Below are positions 49,559 to 58,465 of a DNA stretch of 64,000 nucleotides, piece by piece. Position numbers and translations under genes: made by a program. Position 1 is the stretch's first letter. Each line of letters begins with the position of its first letter. Below the pieces are notes generated by a model. That model made no database searches, was not told where the DNA came from, and was given only the letters and a program-made list of their open reading frames with translations. The DNA comes from an uncultured Pelosinus sp. (lineage in GTDB: Bacteria > Bacillota > Negativicutes > Sporomusales > Acetonemataceae): NCBI GenBank assembly GCA_900542835.1, contig UQPB01000012.1:1-64000 (forward strand), written 5' to 3'.

Positions 49559-50215
49559 ATGTTTGTCGCTACGCGAATGACGCCAAATCCGGTTACAATT
49601 ACGCCCTCGACTCCGGTTACTGAGGCGAATCACCTCATGCATACCAACCGGTTTCGACGCCTGCCTGTCGTTGACAATGGCAAACTGATCGGCATCGTTA
49701 CCGATCGTGATCTGCGGGAAGTATCGCCGTCGCCGGCGACGGCCCTGTCCATTCATGAATTGAACTACCTGTTGTCGAAAATGCAGGTTAAGGATGTTAT
49801 GAAGAAAAACGTCGTTACCATTACCGAGGAGGCGACGATTGAAGAGGCGGCGCTGCTGATGGTCAGCAACCGTATCGGCGGGCTGGTCGTGGTGGATGGC
49901 GCAGGCTCTGTGACCGGCGTGATTACCGAGACCGATATATTTAAATGCTTTATTGAAATCATGGGGCTTGAAAAGGGGAAAACCCGGCTTACCGTTGACG
50001 TTGCCGACAAGGTTGGCCGGTTGCATGAGATTACCGGCATTTTTGCCGAGCTTTCGATTAATATCAGCAGTTTGGCAATATATCCGCTGAGCAGCGGCGA
50101 ATATGAGCTGGTGATCCGGGCGGACGTGCGGGAGACGGAGCAGTTGGTCAAGCGGCTTGAAGCGGCAGGTTGTCCGGTCAAGCACATTGCTCATATCGGC
50201 AATAACGGCAACTAA
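49559..50215 (+). CDS. CBS-pair and ACT-domain protein (AcuB-like)
   Basis: A 218-residue soluble protein. Two CBS motifs (MTPNPVTITPSTPV...RLPVVDNGKLIGIVTDRDL and MKKNVVTITEEATI...GVITETDIF) form an adenosyl-ligand-binding Bateman module. From about residue 145 an ACT domain follows (TVDVADKVGRLHEITGIFAELSIN begins it), usually an amino acid sensor. ATG 49559 is eight bases from AAGGAG; ATG 49556 is also possible. It lies 98 bases after livF and may sense branched-chain amino acids or nucleotides (inference). Confidence 0.87.
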   Translation: MFVATRMTPNPVTITPSTPVTEANHLMHTNRFRRLPVVDNGKLIGIVTDRDLREVSPSPATALSIHELNYLLSKMQVKDVMKKNVVTITEEATIEEAALLMVSNRIGGLVVVDGAGSVTGVITETDIFKCFIEIMGLEKGKTRLTVDVADKVGRLHEITGIFAELSINISSLAIYPLSSGEYELVIRADVRETEQLVKRLEAAGCPVKHIAHIGNNGN

Positions 50216-50225
50216 GTCAGCTGCA

Positions 50226-50265
50226 AAAAGGCCTGCGCTCCAGTAAGGGGCGCGGGCCTTTCGTT
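50226..50265 (+). terminator. Terminator after the CBS-ACT gene
   Basis: AAAGGCCTGCGC pairs with GCGCGGGCCTTT (one T-G pair) and is followed by CGTTTTATTT. Confidence 0.85.
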
Positions 50266-50487
50266 TTATTTGCTTTTGATTTGCGTACAATATAAAATGT
50301 AGCAAAATGTACCCGGCGGGGACTAAAAATAGTCTTTTCCCGGTCTGCGTTGCGCGGCACTGCCGCTGTATAGAGGCTAGCCTTACGGCTGGCTCTTGCT
50401 GAGCAGTTCTTTAGACCGCTGGCAGCACGAGCTTGTCCGATTTGTCGCTATGCGCCGCTGTGCCGTCTGTCAAACCGGCCTGAGGGT
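50266..50487. other. Gene-free gap between two convergent transcripts
   Basis: No supported gene, promoter or strong hairpin is seen here. Confidence 0.4.
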
Positions 50488-51033
50488 TCAGCGGCGGACC
50501 GGAGCAATAATATTTGAGAGCTCTTCCGTAATTTCTGTCTCCAGTTCATCGGCGATATCGGAAGGCAGCGGCGGCGGCGCGGCCGCTGCCGGCTTACCCT
50601 TGGGCGGCGTGCAGGGGCCGGTGGTTTTATCGGCAAAGCACAGGTCGGAGCGTTCCCGGCATAGTAATTGCCGCAGCGCTTCCAGTTCGATAATCTGCTC
50701 GGCGGTCAGACGGGAAGGATCGCAGGCGTAAGCCGCGGACAGGAAGCGGAATACATCGACGGGGGCCGAGCTGACGGCCAGAAAGTTTGTACTGAAGGCA
50801 ATTTTGGTGCAGAGTATTTCCAGCATCATATCAATAAGGGCACCAGCCCGGTCGGCGCGGACAATTGCCCGCTCTGCGATATCTTCACAGACGTTTTTTG
50901 TCCGGTTCAGTTCCTCGGCAGCGCCGACCAGCAGCCGGTAGGAGGCGACAATGGAAGAGAACTGGGGGACCAGGGCGACAACGTCGCCAAGCACAGTGTC
51001 GACAATGGGGCGTTGTTCGTCTATGGCAATCAC
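50488..51033 (-). CDS. Hypothetical protein, 181 residues
   Basis: Not recognised. The N-terminal 120 residues are predicted helical with alternating hydrophobic positions (VTLVPQFSSIVASYRLLVGAA-type pattern). Then comes a cysteine-bearing segment (LLCRERSDLCFADKTTGPC), a lysine/alanine/proline-rich linker and an acidic helical tail. There is no signal peptide or clear membrane helix. The only candidate start is GTG 51033, and no well-spaced Shine-Dalgarno was found, so the true start may be further in. It is a head-on single gene diverging from mscS. Confidence 0.55.
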   Translation of the reverse strand: MIAIDEQRPIVDTVLGDVVALVPQFSSIVASYRLLVGAAEELNRTKNVCEDIAERAIVRADRAGALIDMMLEILCTKIAFSTNFLAVSSAPVDVFRFLSAAYACDPSRLTAEQIIELEALRQLLCRERSDLCFADKTTGPCTPPKGKPAAAAPPPLPSDIADELETEITEELSNIIAPVRR

Positions 51034-51221
51034 CTCGCAACTGTTACCGCAAGTGCCGGCGTATTACGCGGCAACTTCTGGTTTAAAGTTGTCGCACCAC
51101 TAGGATATGCGCCAACTGCTGCCGGGGTGACCGGCGAAAAAAAGGACTTTAGCCATTACCGGCAAATATAGTAGTAAAACAGGTGAATTGACGCCGCCGG
51201 GGCGCGGCGTTAGGAGGACTT

Positions 51222-52064
51222 ATGAGTGAACTGCTTTCTCCCGGCTATTTGATGTTTATTGCCAATAAATCGCTGCGTCTCTGCCTGATTATTATTGGCT
51301 CGGGTTTGGTAAGACGATTTTTTCATGTTGTTATTGACCGGATTTTTCTGCCGAAGCCGGGTGGCAGGCATTTGTATCTGGAGGAACGGCGGGCGAGGAC
51401 ATTAAGCTCGCTGTTAAAAAGCATTGTTCAGTATGTTATTTATTTTGTTACACTGGTCATGCTTCTGCAGGAATTTCAGATTGATACAACCTCAATTATC
51501 GCCGGTGCCGGCGTAATCGGCCTGGCAATCGGCTTTGGCGCGCAGACGCTGGTCCGGGATGTCATTACCGGCTTTTTTATTATTCTGGAGGACCAGTATT
51601 CGGTAGGTGACTATGTTGCCAGCGGCGACATGGCCGGAACGGTTGAGGATGTCGGCTTCCGTATCACCAAGCTGCGCGGCTCCAACGGCGTTCTTCATAT
51701 TATTCCTAATGGCTCGATCAGCAAAGTAACCAACTATACCCGTGGCCATATGCAGGCAATTGTTAATATTCCTGTCGCCTACAATGCCGATATGGAGCAG
51801 GTGCGCTCCCTGCTGAACGAAGCCTGCCAGTCGGTTAAGGACCTGCCGCAGATTATTGAGACGCCAAAGCTGATCGGCATTGTTGATTTCCAACCGGGGG
51901 AGCTGGTTATGCGGATTGTTGTGAAAACACTGCCGCTGGAGCAGGGTGGCGTGGAAGCGGCAGTCAGGCAGAAGGTCAGAGAGTTGTTTGCCGCCGCCGC
52001 CGTTCCACTGCCGCCGGCGGCGCAGGGGATAAAAAATACGACTGCTAGAGGAGGTCAGCAATGA
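51222..52064 (+). CDS. Small-conductance mechanosensitive channel, MscS family
   Basis: A 280-residue MscS-type channel that opens on hypo-osmotic shock. Three membrane segments are visible; the pore helix TM3 is the glycine/alanine-rich GAGVIGLAIGFGAQTLVRDV. The cytoplasmic beta domain has LEDQYSVGDYV and IIPNGSISKVTNYTRG. GGAGG precedes ATG 51222. It overlaps the DUF951 gene by four bases. Confidence 0.92.
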   Translation: MSELLSPGYLMFIANKSLRLCLIIIGSGLVRRFFHVVIDRIFLPKPGGRHLYLEERRARTLSSLLKSIVQYVIYFVTLVMLLQEFQIDTTSIIAGAGVIGLAIGFGAQTLVRDVITGFFIILEDQYSVGDYVASGDMAGTVEDVGFRITKLRGSNGVLHIIPNGSISKVTNYTRGHMQAIVNIPVAYNADMEQVRSLLNEACQSVKDLPQIIETPKLIGIVDFQPGELVMRIVVKTLPLEQGGVEAAVRQKVRELFAAAAVPLPPAAQGIKNTTARGGQQ

Positions 52065-52273
52065 TTGTTCGTTACCAGGTCGGTGATATTGTGAAAACCA
52101 AAAAGGGCCATCCCTGTGGCGGTGACCTTTGGCAGATTGTCCGCACCGGCATTGATTTTGGCCTGAAGTGCCAGAAATGCGGTCATTTTGTGTTAATGCC
52201 GCGGCCAAAATTTGAAAAGGCGGTTAAGGCGATTGTCAGCCGCCAGCAGGAAACGCCTGACGGAGATGGCTGA
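52061..52273 (+). CDS. DUF951 family protein (YyzM-like)
   Basis: A 70-residue protein: YQVGDIVKTKKGHPCGGDLWQIVRTG followed by LKCQKCGHFVLMPRPKFEK, with C/CxxC cysteines that may bind zinc. It is the DUF951 family found next to ychF or mscS near the origin of many Bacillota. The function is unknown. It starts within the mscS stop (ATGA). Confidence 0.9.
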   Translation: MIVRYQVGDIVKTKKGHPCGGDLWQIVRTGIDFGLKCQKCGHFVLMPRPKFEKAVKAIVSRQQETPDGDG

Positions 52274-52336
52274 ACTGGCCAACCCGCCGCTGTGGGCGTA
52301 GCTGTTGCTTGCCAACAGCGGAATAATTTGTATTGA

Positions 52337-52404
52337 TTGACAGAAAGCAACAATTCTCGCTATACTAGTGGTGCGCCAACTTTTGTTTGCCGGGTTGGTG
52401 CACC
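52337..52404 (+). promoter_or_regulatory. Promoter and leader hairpin of the EAL-HDOD gene
   Basis: TTGACA (52337-52342), 18 bases, TATACT (52361-52366). Right after the -10, GGTGCGCCAAC (52370-52380) pairs with GTTGGTGCACC (52394-52404) with one mismatch. The hairpin starts at about the first transcribed base, so it may be an operator or a 5' stabiliser. Confidence 0.7.
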
Positions 52405-52476
52405 ATGAGGCGGAAGTGATAAGGAATAATGGCCTTATCTGGTGATTCAGGACAATATGGAGAAGAGAGAAGCTTA

Positions 52477-53721
52477 ATGGAAATTTTCCTGGCCAGGCAG
52501 CCGATCTTTGATGGCGGCGGCAATGTCTTTGCGTATGAAATACTGTACCGCGACAGTTATACGAATGCGTTTCCGGGAATTGACCCCGATAAGGCGTCGG
52601 CGAGTGTCTTTTATAATACGTTTCAGATTTTCGGGCTGGAGGTTTTGACCAATAACCGTCCGGTATTCATCAACTTTACCGAGAATCTGCTGCGGCAGGG
52701 ACTGGCCTCGATAATTCCCCGCGATCAACTGGTGATTGAAGTGCTGGAAACCGTAATGCCGACGCCGCAGACGGTGGCGATGTGCAAGGCCCTGAAGAAA
52801 CGGGGCTATGTCATTGCTCTGGATGATTTTGTTTATCAGCCGGAGTATGAGCCGCTGCTGAATCTGGCTGATATCATTAAGGTCGATTTCCTGGCCCTGA
52901 GCAAGCCGCAGATTGAGACGCTGCTGAGCGAGCTGCGGCGGCGCAATGGCAATTTGACTTTTTTGGCGGAAAAAGTAGAGACGCCGGAGTTGTTTGCGTA
53001 TGCCAAACAGCTTGGCTTTTCTCTGTTTCAGGGCTTTTTTTTCAGCAAGCCGGAAATCGTGACAAGCCAGGCAATTTTGCCGCTGAAAACGACGTATCTG
53101 CAAATTATGGCCGAGGTTAATCAGGGCGAGTTTGATTACGGCGTGGTATCACGAACCACCTCCCGCGATCTTGCACTGACCTATAGCCTGCTGCGGCTGG
53201 TCAACTCGGCGGCATTCGGCCTGCGCACCCGCATTCGCTCGGTAAAGCATGCACTGGTGCTGCTGGGTGAAAAGGAGATTCGCAAGTGGGTTTCGCTGCT
53301 GCTGCTGCATGACCTCAGCGAGAATAAGCCGGCCGAGCTGGTACGGCTGTCTTTGGTTCGGGCCCGGTTTTCGGAACTGATCGCATTAAAAACAAAGTTC
53401 AGAGATCAGGCGGATAATTTGTTTTTGGCCGGGCTGTTTTCACTGCTGGACGTGATTCTGGAGCGCCCGTTCGCCGAGGTGCTGCGTGATATTCAGATTC
53501 CCGCTGAGGTAGTGGATTATTTGTTAAGTGATCACAAAGAAATCGGCAGAATCCATCAACTGATCGTCGCCTATGAACGGGGACGCTGGGACGAGGCTAT
53601 TGACTGCGCCGCCCGGCTTGGCATTGACCATCGCGAGCTGGCCGCGGATTATCTGGCGTCACTGCAATGGTATAATGACTGTATCGAATCCGATTATCCC
53701 AGATACCGGACTGCCGATTAA
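52477..53721 (+). CDS. EAL-HDOD signalling protein with degenerate EAL site
   Basis: A 414-residue protein of the YuxH/CdgJ type: an EAL-like domain (1-200) followed by an HDOD domain (about 200-390, LLRLVNSAAFGLRTRIRSVKHALVLLG). The EAL signature is replaced by AYEILYR (EIL), although LDDF is kept, and several metal ligands appear lost. It is therefore probably a non-enzymatic c-di-GMP or protein-interaction module. ATG 52477 gives the family start MEIFLARQPIFD; ATG 52429 has AAGGA upstream and cannot be excluded. Confidence 0.85.
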   Translation: MEIFLARQPIFDGGGNVFAYEILYRDSYTNAFPGIDPDKASASVFYNTFQIFGLEVLTNNRPVFINFTENLLRQGLASIIPRDQLVIEVLETVMPTPQTVAMCKALKKRGYVIALDDFVYQPEYEPLLNLADIIKVDFLALSKPQIETLLSELRRRNGNLTFLAEKVETPELFAYAKQLGFSLFQGFFFSKPEIVTSQAILPLKTTYLQIMAEVNQGEFDYGVVSRTTSRDLALTYSLLRLVNSAAFGLRTRIRSVKHALVLLGEKEIRKWVSLLLLHDLSENKPAELVRLSLVRARFSELIALKTKFRDQADNLFLAGLFSLLDVILERPFAEVLRDIQIPAEVVDYLLSDHKEIGRIHQLIVAYERGRWDEAIDCAARLGIDHRELAADYLASLQWYNDCIESDYPRYRTAD

Positions 53722-53799
53722 CTTTGCCCGCAGACAAATCTTATACCCGGGGAGTGCCGTTTTTGCCTGGCAGGCGCTGACCTGACGGGCTTGATTGTC

Positions 53800-53828
53800 T
53801 TGCATTTAACGGCGAAATCGTCTAAACT
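53800..53828 (+). promoter_or_regulatory. Promoter upstream of ychF
   Basis: TTGCAT (53800-53805), 17 bases, TAAACT (53823-53828). The -10 overlaps the left arm of a palindrome. Confidence 0.6.
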
Positions 53829-53997
53829 AGTACCACATCAAGCTTAAAACGCTGAATTAGGCTTGGCGTGGCACTAGTACCTAGCCAGCCCTAAAGCAGC
53901 AGGCAAGTGGCGTTGCAATTACGCGTCAGGCAAAGCGATCGAGGCAGGCATGCCGCTTCGTGCGTAACTGACCGTCAGTCGCCACCGCTTTAGGCTG
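53826..53997. ncRNA. Long rod-like structured element before ychF
   Basis: Two adjacent structures fill the gap. First, 18-base arms at 53826-53843 and 53861-53878 (ACTAGT at each end) match at 15 of 18 positions. Second, nested stems: AGCCCTAAAGC (53887-53897) with GCTTTAGGCT (53987-53996, one bulge), GTGGCG (53907-53912) with CGCCAC (53980-53985), TTACGC (53919-53924) with GCGTAA (53962-53967), and AAGCG with CGCTT inside. It could be a structured leader RNA or a degenerate palindromic mobile element. No coding frame is credible. Confidence 0.5.
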
Positions 53998-54038
53998 ACT
54001 TGGTACAGTTAACTTGAATGAAAGCGCTGGTGAGAGCC

Positions 54039-55145
54039 ATGAGTACGAATTTGGAGGTAGGCATTGTCGGGCTGCCCAATGTTGGCAAAAGCACGCTGTT
54101 CAATGCGATTACCAAAGCGGGTGCCGAAGCCGCCAATTATCCGTTTTGCACGATTGAACCGAATGTGGGGGTTGTGGAAGTACCGGATGAACGGCTGGCC
54201 AGGCTGGCCGCTATTTATAAGTCGAAGCGGCTGCTGCCGACGGCAATGCGGTTTGTTGATATTGCCGGTCTGGTCAAGGGCGCATCCAAGGGTGAGGGCC
54301 TTGGCAACAAATTCCTGGCCCATATCCGTCAGGTGGATGCGATTGCCCAGGTTGTCCGCTGCTTTGCCGATGAGAATGTCACCCATGTCGAAGGCGGCAT
54401 TGATCCGCTGCGCGATATTGAGATTATTAATACCGAACTTTGTCTGGCTGATATTGAAGGTGTGGAAAAGCGGATTGAGCGCGGCCGTAAATTGCTTAAA
54501 AGCGGCGACAAAAAGATCCAGGCGGAAATCGAACTGCTGCAGCGGCTGCTGCAATTTCTTGGCGATGCCGTACCGGCCCGCCGCGCCGGCTTCAGTGAAG
54601 AGGAAATGCTGCTGCTGCGCGATTTGAACCTGTTGACTTTAAAGCCGGTGTTGTATGTGGCTAATGTGAATGAGGATGAGATCGCCGATGCCGCCGCCAA
54701 TCCTTATGTGCAAAAGGTAGCGGCATTTGCGGCCGAGGAAGGCGCCCAGGTCATCACCGTCTGCGCCAAGCTGGAGTCGGAGATTGCCGAACTGGATGAT
54801 GCGGAAGCAAAGGTGTTTCTTAGCGAGCTGGGGTTGAGCGAATCGGGTCTGGACAGGCTGATTAAAGCCAGCTTCAAGCTGCTTGGCTTAATGACCTTTT
54901 TGACGGCAGGGGAACAGGAAGTGCGCGCCTGGACAATTGTTCGCGGTACCAAAGCGCCGCAGGCTGGCGGCAAGATTCACAGTGATATTGAGCGCGGTTT
55001 TATCCGGGCAGAGATCGTATCCTTCAGCGATCTGATGCAGGCGGGCAGCCAGAATGCGGCCCGCGAACAGGGACTGGTACGCCTGGAAGGCAAGGACTAT
55101 GTGATGCAGGACGGCGATGTAACCTATTTCCGGTTTAACGTCTGA
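54039..55145 (+). CDS. ychF: Redox-regulated ribosome-associated ATPase YchF/EngD
   Basis: A 368-residue Obg-family P-loop protein that prefers ATP. P-loop [35 protein letters not shown], and NVNE in place of the GTP-specific NKxD (ANVNEDE), which fits ATP use. A coiled-coil insert and the C-terminal TGS domain ([13 protein letters not shown]...RGFIRAEIV) follow. ATG 54039 gives the usual length; ATG 54018 is an alternative. The position between DUF951 and rpsF matches the B. subtilis origin order. Confidence 0.95.
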   Translation: MSTNLEVGIVGLPNVGKSTLFNAITKAGAEAANYPFCTIEPNVGVVEVPDERLARLAAIYKSKRLLPTAMRFVDIAGLVKGASKGEGLGNKFLAHIRQVDAIAQVVRCFADENVTHVEGGIDPLRDIEIINTELCLADIEGVEKRIERGRKLLKSGDKKIQAEIELLQRLLQFLGDAVPARRAGFSEEEMLLLRDLNLLTLKPVLYVANVNEDEIADAAANPYVQKVAAFAAEEGAQVITVCAKLESEIAELDDAEAKVFLSELGLSESGLDRLIKASFKLLGLMTFLTAGEQEVRAWTIVRGTKAPQAGGKIHSDIERGFIRAEIVSFSDLMQAGSQNAAREQGLVRLEGKDYVMQDGDVTYFRFNV

Positions 55146-55201
55146 GACAGGCCCGCCGCCAGCAGCCGTTCTGCAGCGCCAGGACCAGCCGGTCTGGCCG
55201 T

Positions 55202-55238
55202 GATATAAGGACACAGCGGGACGCTGTGTCCTTATATC
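55202..55238 (+). terminator. Perfect 17-bp hairpin after ychF
   Basis: GATATAAGGACACAGCG pairs fully with CGCTGTGTCCTTATATC around a 3-base loop. It is followed only by ATTTAG, so termination is likely but not textbook. Confidence 0.7.
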
Positions 55239-55332
55239 ATTTAGTAACAGCGCAGCGGCGCACTGCTATGGATAATCAATAACATTTAGTATATAATGGA
55301 AAAGAATCACTAATGATAAAGGAAGATAATGC

Positions 55333-55971
55333 ATGCGGCTAAAGGGGATTATTTTTGATTTTGACGGCACTCTGGCTGACACAATGCCAGCGATTGTCAC
55401 CGCCTTCCGGCAGTGTCTGCAATTGCATCTCGGTAAGGAATACAGCGACCGGGAGATTGCGGCCTGGTATGGGCCGACAGAGGAAGGCGTGCTGCAGCAG
55501 CTGCTGCCGGACCGCTGGGAAAGTTGTTTCAGCGATTATTTGCAAGCTTATCGCCGGCTGCATCCGGTCAGGGCATTTGCCGGTATTGAGCAGGCGCTGA
55601 CGCTGCTGCGGCAGCACGGGGTGCGGTTGGCCATTGGCACCGGCAAAGGCCGCGGCAGTCTGACGGCATCGCTTGAAATTACCGGACTGCAGCCGTACTT
55701 TGATTTGCTGGAGACCGGGTCGGCCAGCGGAGCGATAAAACCGGCGATTATCGGCCGTGTTTTGCGGCAATGGAACTTGCCGGCTGCAGCCGTTGCTTAT
55801 GTTGGCGATGTTGTCTCAGACGTTGCTGCTGCCAGAGAGGCGGGAGTAACCGCGCTTAGCGCCGCCTGGGCAACCGGAGCCGATCTTGATGGCTTGCGGG
55901 CCGCGAAACCGGATGCCGTTTTTGAAACAGTAAGTGAATTTATTGACTGGCAGCAGGAGCATTTTGCCTGA
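55333..55971 (+). CDS. HAD-family phosphatase (phosphoglycolate phosphatase-like)
   Basis: A 212-residue HAD hydrolase with motif I FDFDGTLAD, motif II AIGTGKG, the lysine in GAIKPA and motif III VGDVVSDVAAAREAG. The four-helix cap between motifs I and II makes it subclass IA, like Gph or PpaX. Substrate unknown. AAAGGAAG precedes ATG 55333. Confidence 0.88.
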   Translation: MRLKGIIFDFDGTLADTMPAIVTAFRQCLQLHLGKEYSDREIAAWYGPTEEGVLQQLLPDRWESCFSDYLQAYRRLHPVRAFAGIEQALTLLRQHGVRLAIGTGKGRGSLTASLEITGLQPYFDLLETGSASGAIKPAIIGRVLRQWNLPAAAVAYVGDVVSDVAAAREAGVTALSAAWATGADLDGLRAAKPDAVFETVSEFIDWQQEHFA

Positions 55972-55998
55972 TCCCGGTGGGGAGGCAAAATGTGCTCA

Positions 55999-56012
55999 AT
56001 TTCCCGGGAAAT
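55999..56012. promoter_or_regulatory. Perfect Noc-binding site
   Basis: ATTTCCCGGGAAAT is identical to the B. subtilis Noc-binding consensus, and lies in the 73-base gap before murI. Confidence 0.75.
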
Positions 56013-56044
56013 ACAGCCCGAAAAAACGAATGCGGGGTGAAGAT

Positions 56045-56812
56045 ATGAAAATTGCCTTCTTTGACTCCGGCGTAGGCGGTGTTACAGTACTGGCCGAAGC
56101 GGTAAAACTGTTGCCGAAGGCAGACTATATTTATTATGCAGATACGCTGCATGTCCCTTATGGTCCCAAGCCGAAAGCGGATGTGAAAAGCTATATTGCC
56201 GAAGCGGCCGCCTATCTGGCCGGCTGCGGCATTGACGCACTGGTGGTGGCCTGCAATACCGCAACCAGCGTTGCTATCCAGACGCTGCGGCAAACCTATG
56301 CGTTTCCGGTTATCGGCATGGAGCCGGCTGTTAAACCGGCGGTCGCCAATAGCGGCGGCGGCAGGCGGGTATTGGTACTGGCAACGGCGCTGACCCTGCA
56401 GGAAACAAAATTCCGGGATTTGGTTTCCCAGGTCGATCATGAGCATGTTGTCGACAGTCTGCCAATGCCGGAACTGGTTGAATTTGCCGAAAAGCTGATT
56501 GTTGACGAGGCGGCGGTTGTGCCCTGCCTGCAGCAGAAATTTGCCGGCCTTGATTTGGCCGCCTATGGTACGGTTGTACTGGGCTGTACCCATTTTGCCT
56601 TCTTTCGCGGCAGTCTGCGCCGGGTATTGGCGCCGGGAACAGATATTATTGACGGTACGGAGGGGACATTGCGGCATTTGCTGCATAAACTGGAGGAGAC
56701 CGGTCTGGCACCCGGCGGCGACGGCGGCATTTGCTTTTTCGCTTCCGGCGGCGAAGCAGACGCCGCGAGACTGCAGCAGGCATTCCGTATCGCCCGGGGG
56801 CTGGCCGACTAA
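56045..56812 (+). CDS. murI: Glutamate racemase
   Basis: A 255-residue racemase that makes D-glutamate for peptidoglycan. The two catalytic cysteines are in VVACNTATS (C70) and LGCTHFAFF (C181), with FDSGVGGVTVL at the start and YYADTLHVPYG following. ATG 56045 is preferred because the longer in-frame opening would cross the Noc-site region with unrelated sequence. It lies 18 bases before the acetyltransferase gene. Confidence 0.94.
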   Translation: MKIAFFDSGVGGVTVLAEAVKLLPKADYIYYADTLHVPYGPKPKADVKSYIAEAAAYLAGCGIDALVVACNTATSVAIQTLRQTYAFPVIGMEPAVKPAVANSGGGRRVLVLATALTLQETKFRDLVSQVDHEHVVDSLPMPELVEFAEKLIVDEAAVVPCLQQKFAGLDLAAYGTVVLGCTHFAFFRGSLRRVLAPGTDIIDGTEGTLRHLLHKLEETGLAPGGDGGICFFASGGEADAARLQQAFRIARGLAD

Positions 56813-56830
56813 TATTGCGGAGGTGAGGCC

Positions 56831-57349
56831 ATGCAAATCAGGCCTGAACAAAGCGATGATTACGAGGCGATTGCCGGCGTGCACCGGCTCGCATTTGGGC
56901 GGGAGGCGGAAGCAAATCTGGTAGAACGGCTGCGCGAGACGCCCGAGTTCCATCCGGGCCTGTCTCTGGTTGCTGTCGATGCTGGCCGGATCATTGGCCA
57001 TGTATTGTTTCACCTGATTGCAATAGAGACGGAGCAAGGCTGGGCTGCGGCCCTGGCGCTGGCGCCGCTGGCGGTTATTCCCGAACGTCAGTACCAGGGG
57101 GTTGGCACGGCGCTGCTGGAAAGCGGTATTTTAACCTGTCACAAATTAGGCCATCGTATGATTATTGTGCTGGGCAATCCGGAATATTACTCCCATTTTG
57201 GCTTTCAGCCGGCGTCGCGGTTTGGGATCAGCTGTCCTTATCCTGTGCCGGACGCGGCATTTATGGTGTTGAGCCTGCGGCCGGGCGCTTTGGCAAATGT
57301 GCAGGGCGTCGTCGTTTACCCGGCGGCCTTTCAATCGGCAAATTTGTAA
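56831..57349 (+). CDS. GNAT family N-acetyltransferase
   Basis: A 172-residue acetyl-CoA-dependent acetyltransferase of the YhbS type. The acetyl-CoA site is PLAVIPERQYQGVGTALLESG and GNPEYYSHFGFQPAS is typical. The acceptor substrate is unknown. It is probably in an operon with murI (18-base gap, GGAGGTGAGG before ATG). Confidence 0.87.
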   Translation: MQIRPEQSDDYEAIAGVHRLAFGREAEANLVERLRETPEFHPGLSLVAVDAGRIIGHVLFHLIAIETEQGWAAALALAPLAVIPERQYQGVGTALLESGILTCHKLGHRMIIVLGNPEYYSHFGFQPASRFGISCPYPVPDAAFMVLSLRPGALANVQGVVVYPAAFQSANL

Positions 57350-57356
57350 TATCTGC

Positions 57357-57386
57357 TTGCTTTTCTTTCTATAAAAGTGCTATAAT
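57357..57386 (+). promoter_or_regulatory. Promoter of the rpsF-ssb-rpsR operon
   Basis: TTGCTT (57357-57362), 18 bases, TATAAT (57381-57386). The leader to rpsF contains GGTTTC/GAAACC and GCCCC/GGGGC hairpins, possibly for S6-S18 autoregulation; the typical CCG bulge was not identified. Confidence 0.75.
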
Positions 57387-57472
57387 TATTTAGTCCAAGT
57401 GGGTTTCAAATTTATTTCGAAACCTTCCCTGCCCCAGTTTGGGGCCATTAGTCCAAAGGAGGAGGTGATTTC

Positions 57473-57757
57473 GTGAGAAAGTACGAAGTCATATTCATCA
57501 TGAAGCCGGCGGAGGAAGATTCCATCAACGCGACAGTCGCGAAGTTTGAGAATCTGATCAATACGCATGGCGGCAATGTTGAAAAGATTGATCGTTGGGG
57601 CAAGAGACGTTTGGCCTACGAGGTAAAGGATCATAGTGAAGGCATTTACACGCTGATCTACTTTACCGCCGAGCCTAGAACTGTTTTCGAGCTGGAGCGC
57701 GTCATGAAGATTTCTGATGATATCTTGCGGCACATGGTCGTTAAAGAAGACGAATAA
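57473..57757 (+). CDS. rpsF: Ribosomal protein bS6
   Basis: A 94-residue bS6 ([43 protein letters not shown]). It starts at GTG 57473 behind AAAGGAGGAGGTG. It pairs with bS18 in the 30S platform and heads the conserved rpsF-ssb-rpsR operon. Confidence 0.97.
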   Translation: MRKYEVIFIMKPAEEDSINATVAKFENLINTHGGNVEKIDRWGKRRLAYEVKDHSEGIYTLIYFTAEPRTVFELERVMKISDDILRHMVVKEDE

Positions 57758-57777
57758 GCCGGAAAGGATGTTTTGCC

Positions 57778-58209
57778 ATGAATCAAGTCGTATTAGTCGG
57801 TCGTTTGGCGCGTGATCCGGAAGTGCGGTATACCAAAACCGGAAAGGCAGTTGCAACGTTTACCGTTGCTGTCAGCCGCAACATGCCGATGGCGCAGCGG
57901 GATCTGAATGAAAAGGAGCCCGCCGACTTTATACCCGTCGTGGCATGGGACAAACTGGCTGAAATGTGCGGTAACAATCTGGCCAAAGGATCCCGCGTAT
58001 TTGTGCAGGGCCGTTTGCAGGTCCGCTCTTATGAGACGCAGGATGGCCAGAGACGCTGGGTCACAGAAGTCGTTGCCGATCTTGTTGCGCAAAACTTTGA
58101 ATCAGACGGCCCGCGTGCTGGGGCAGCTCCGGTGAGCCGCACCAATGACGCGGCCAAGGCATTCGGTGGAAGGGAAGTATTCCCTCCGGAAGAAGAGATT
58201 CCATTTTAG
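57778..58209 (+). CDS. ssb: Single-stranded DNA-binding protein
   Basis: A 143-residue SSB with the OB fold MNQVVLVGRLARDPEVRYTKTGKAVA, VAWDKLAEMC and GRLQVRSYE, a short flexible linker, and the acidic partner-binding tail EEEIPF. It is 20 bases after rpsF. Confidence 0.97.
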   Translation: MNQVVLVGRLARDPEVRYTKTGKAVATFTVAVSRNMPMAQRDLNEKEPADFIPVVAWDKLAEMCGNNLAKGSRVFVQGRLQVRSYETQDGQRRWVTEVVADLVAQNFESDGPRAGAAPVSRTNDAAKAFGGREVFPPEEEIPF

Positions 58210-58225
58210 AGGGAGGTAGAGCAGT

Positions 58226-58465
58226 ATGGCCATGGTCAGGCGTGAAAAGGGCAGAAGGCCGAAGAAAAAGATCTGCAGCTTCTGCGTTGATAAAATTAAA
58301 GACATTGACTATAAAGAAGTTCCCAAACTGCGCCGCTACATTACTGAACGCGGCAAAATCCTGCCACGCCGCATTTCGGGCAATTGCGCGAAACATCAGC
58401 GTCAGGTTACTCTTGCTATCAAACGTGCCCGCAACATCGCGTTGCTGCCGTTTACAGCGGAATAG
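58226..58465 (+). CDS. rpsR: Ribosomal protein bS18
   Basis: A 79-residue bS18 with [16 protein letters not shown] and the basic ending ALLPFTAE after [13 protein letters not shown]. The cysteine pair CSFC may bind zinc. It is last in the operon, followed by a strong terminator. Confidence 0.97.
   Translation: MAMVRREKGRRPKKKICSFCVDKIKDIDYKEVPKLRRYITERGKILPRRISGNCAKHQRQVTLAIKRARNIALLPFTAE

Noticed and set aside
55940..57037. 365-codon minus frame opposite murI
   Set aside because: Antisense shadow of murI and the acetyltransferase gene, no ribosome-binding site.
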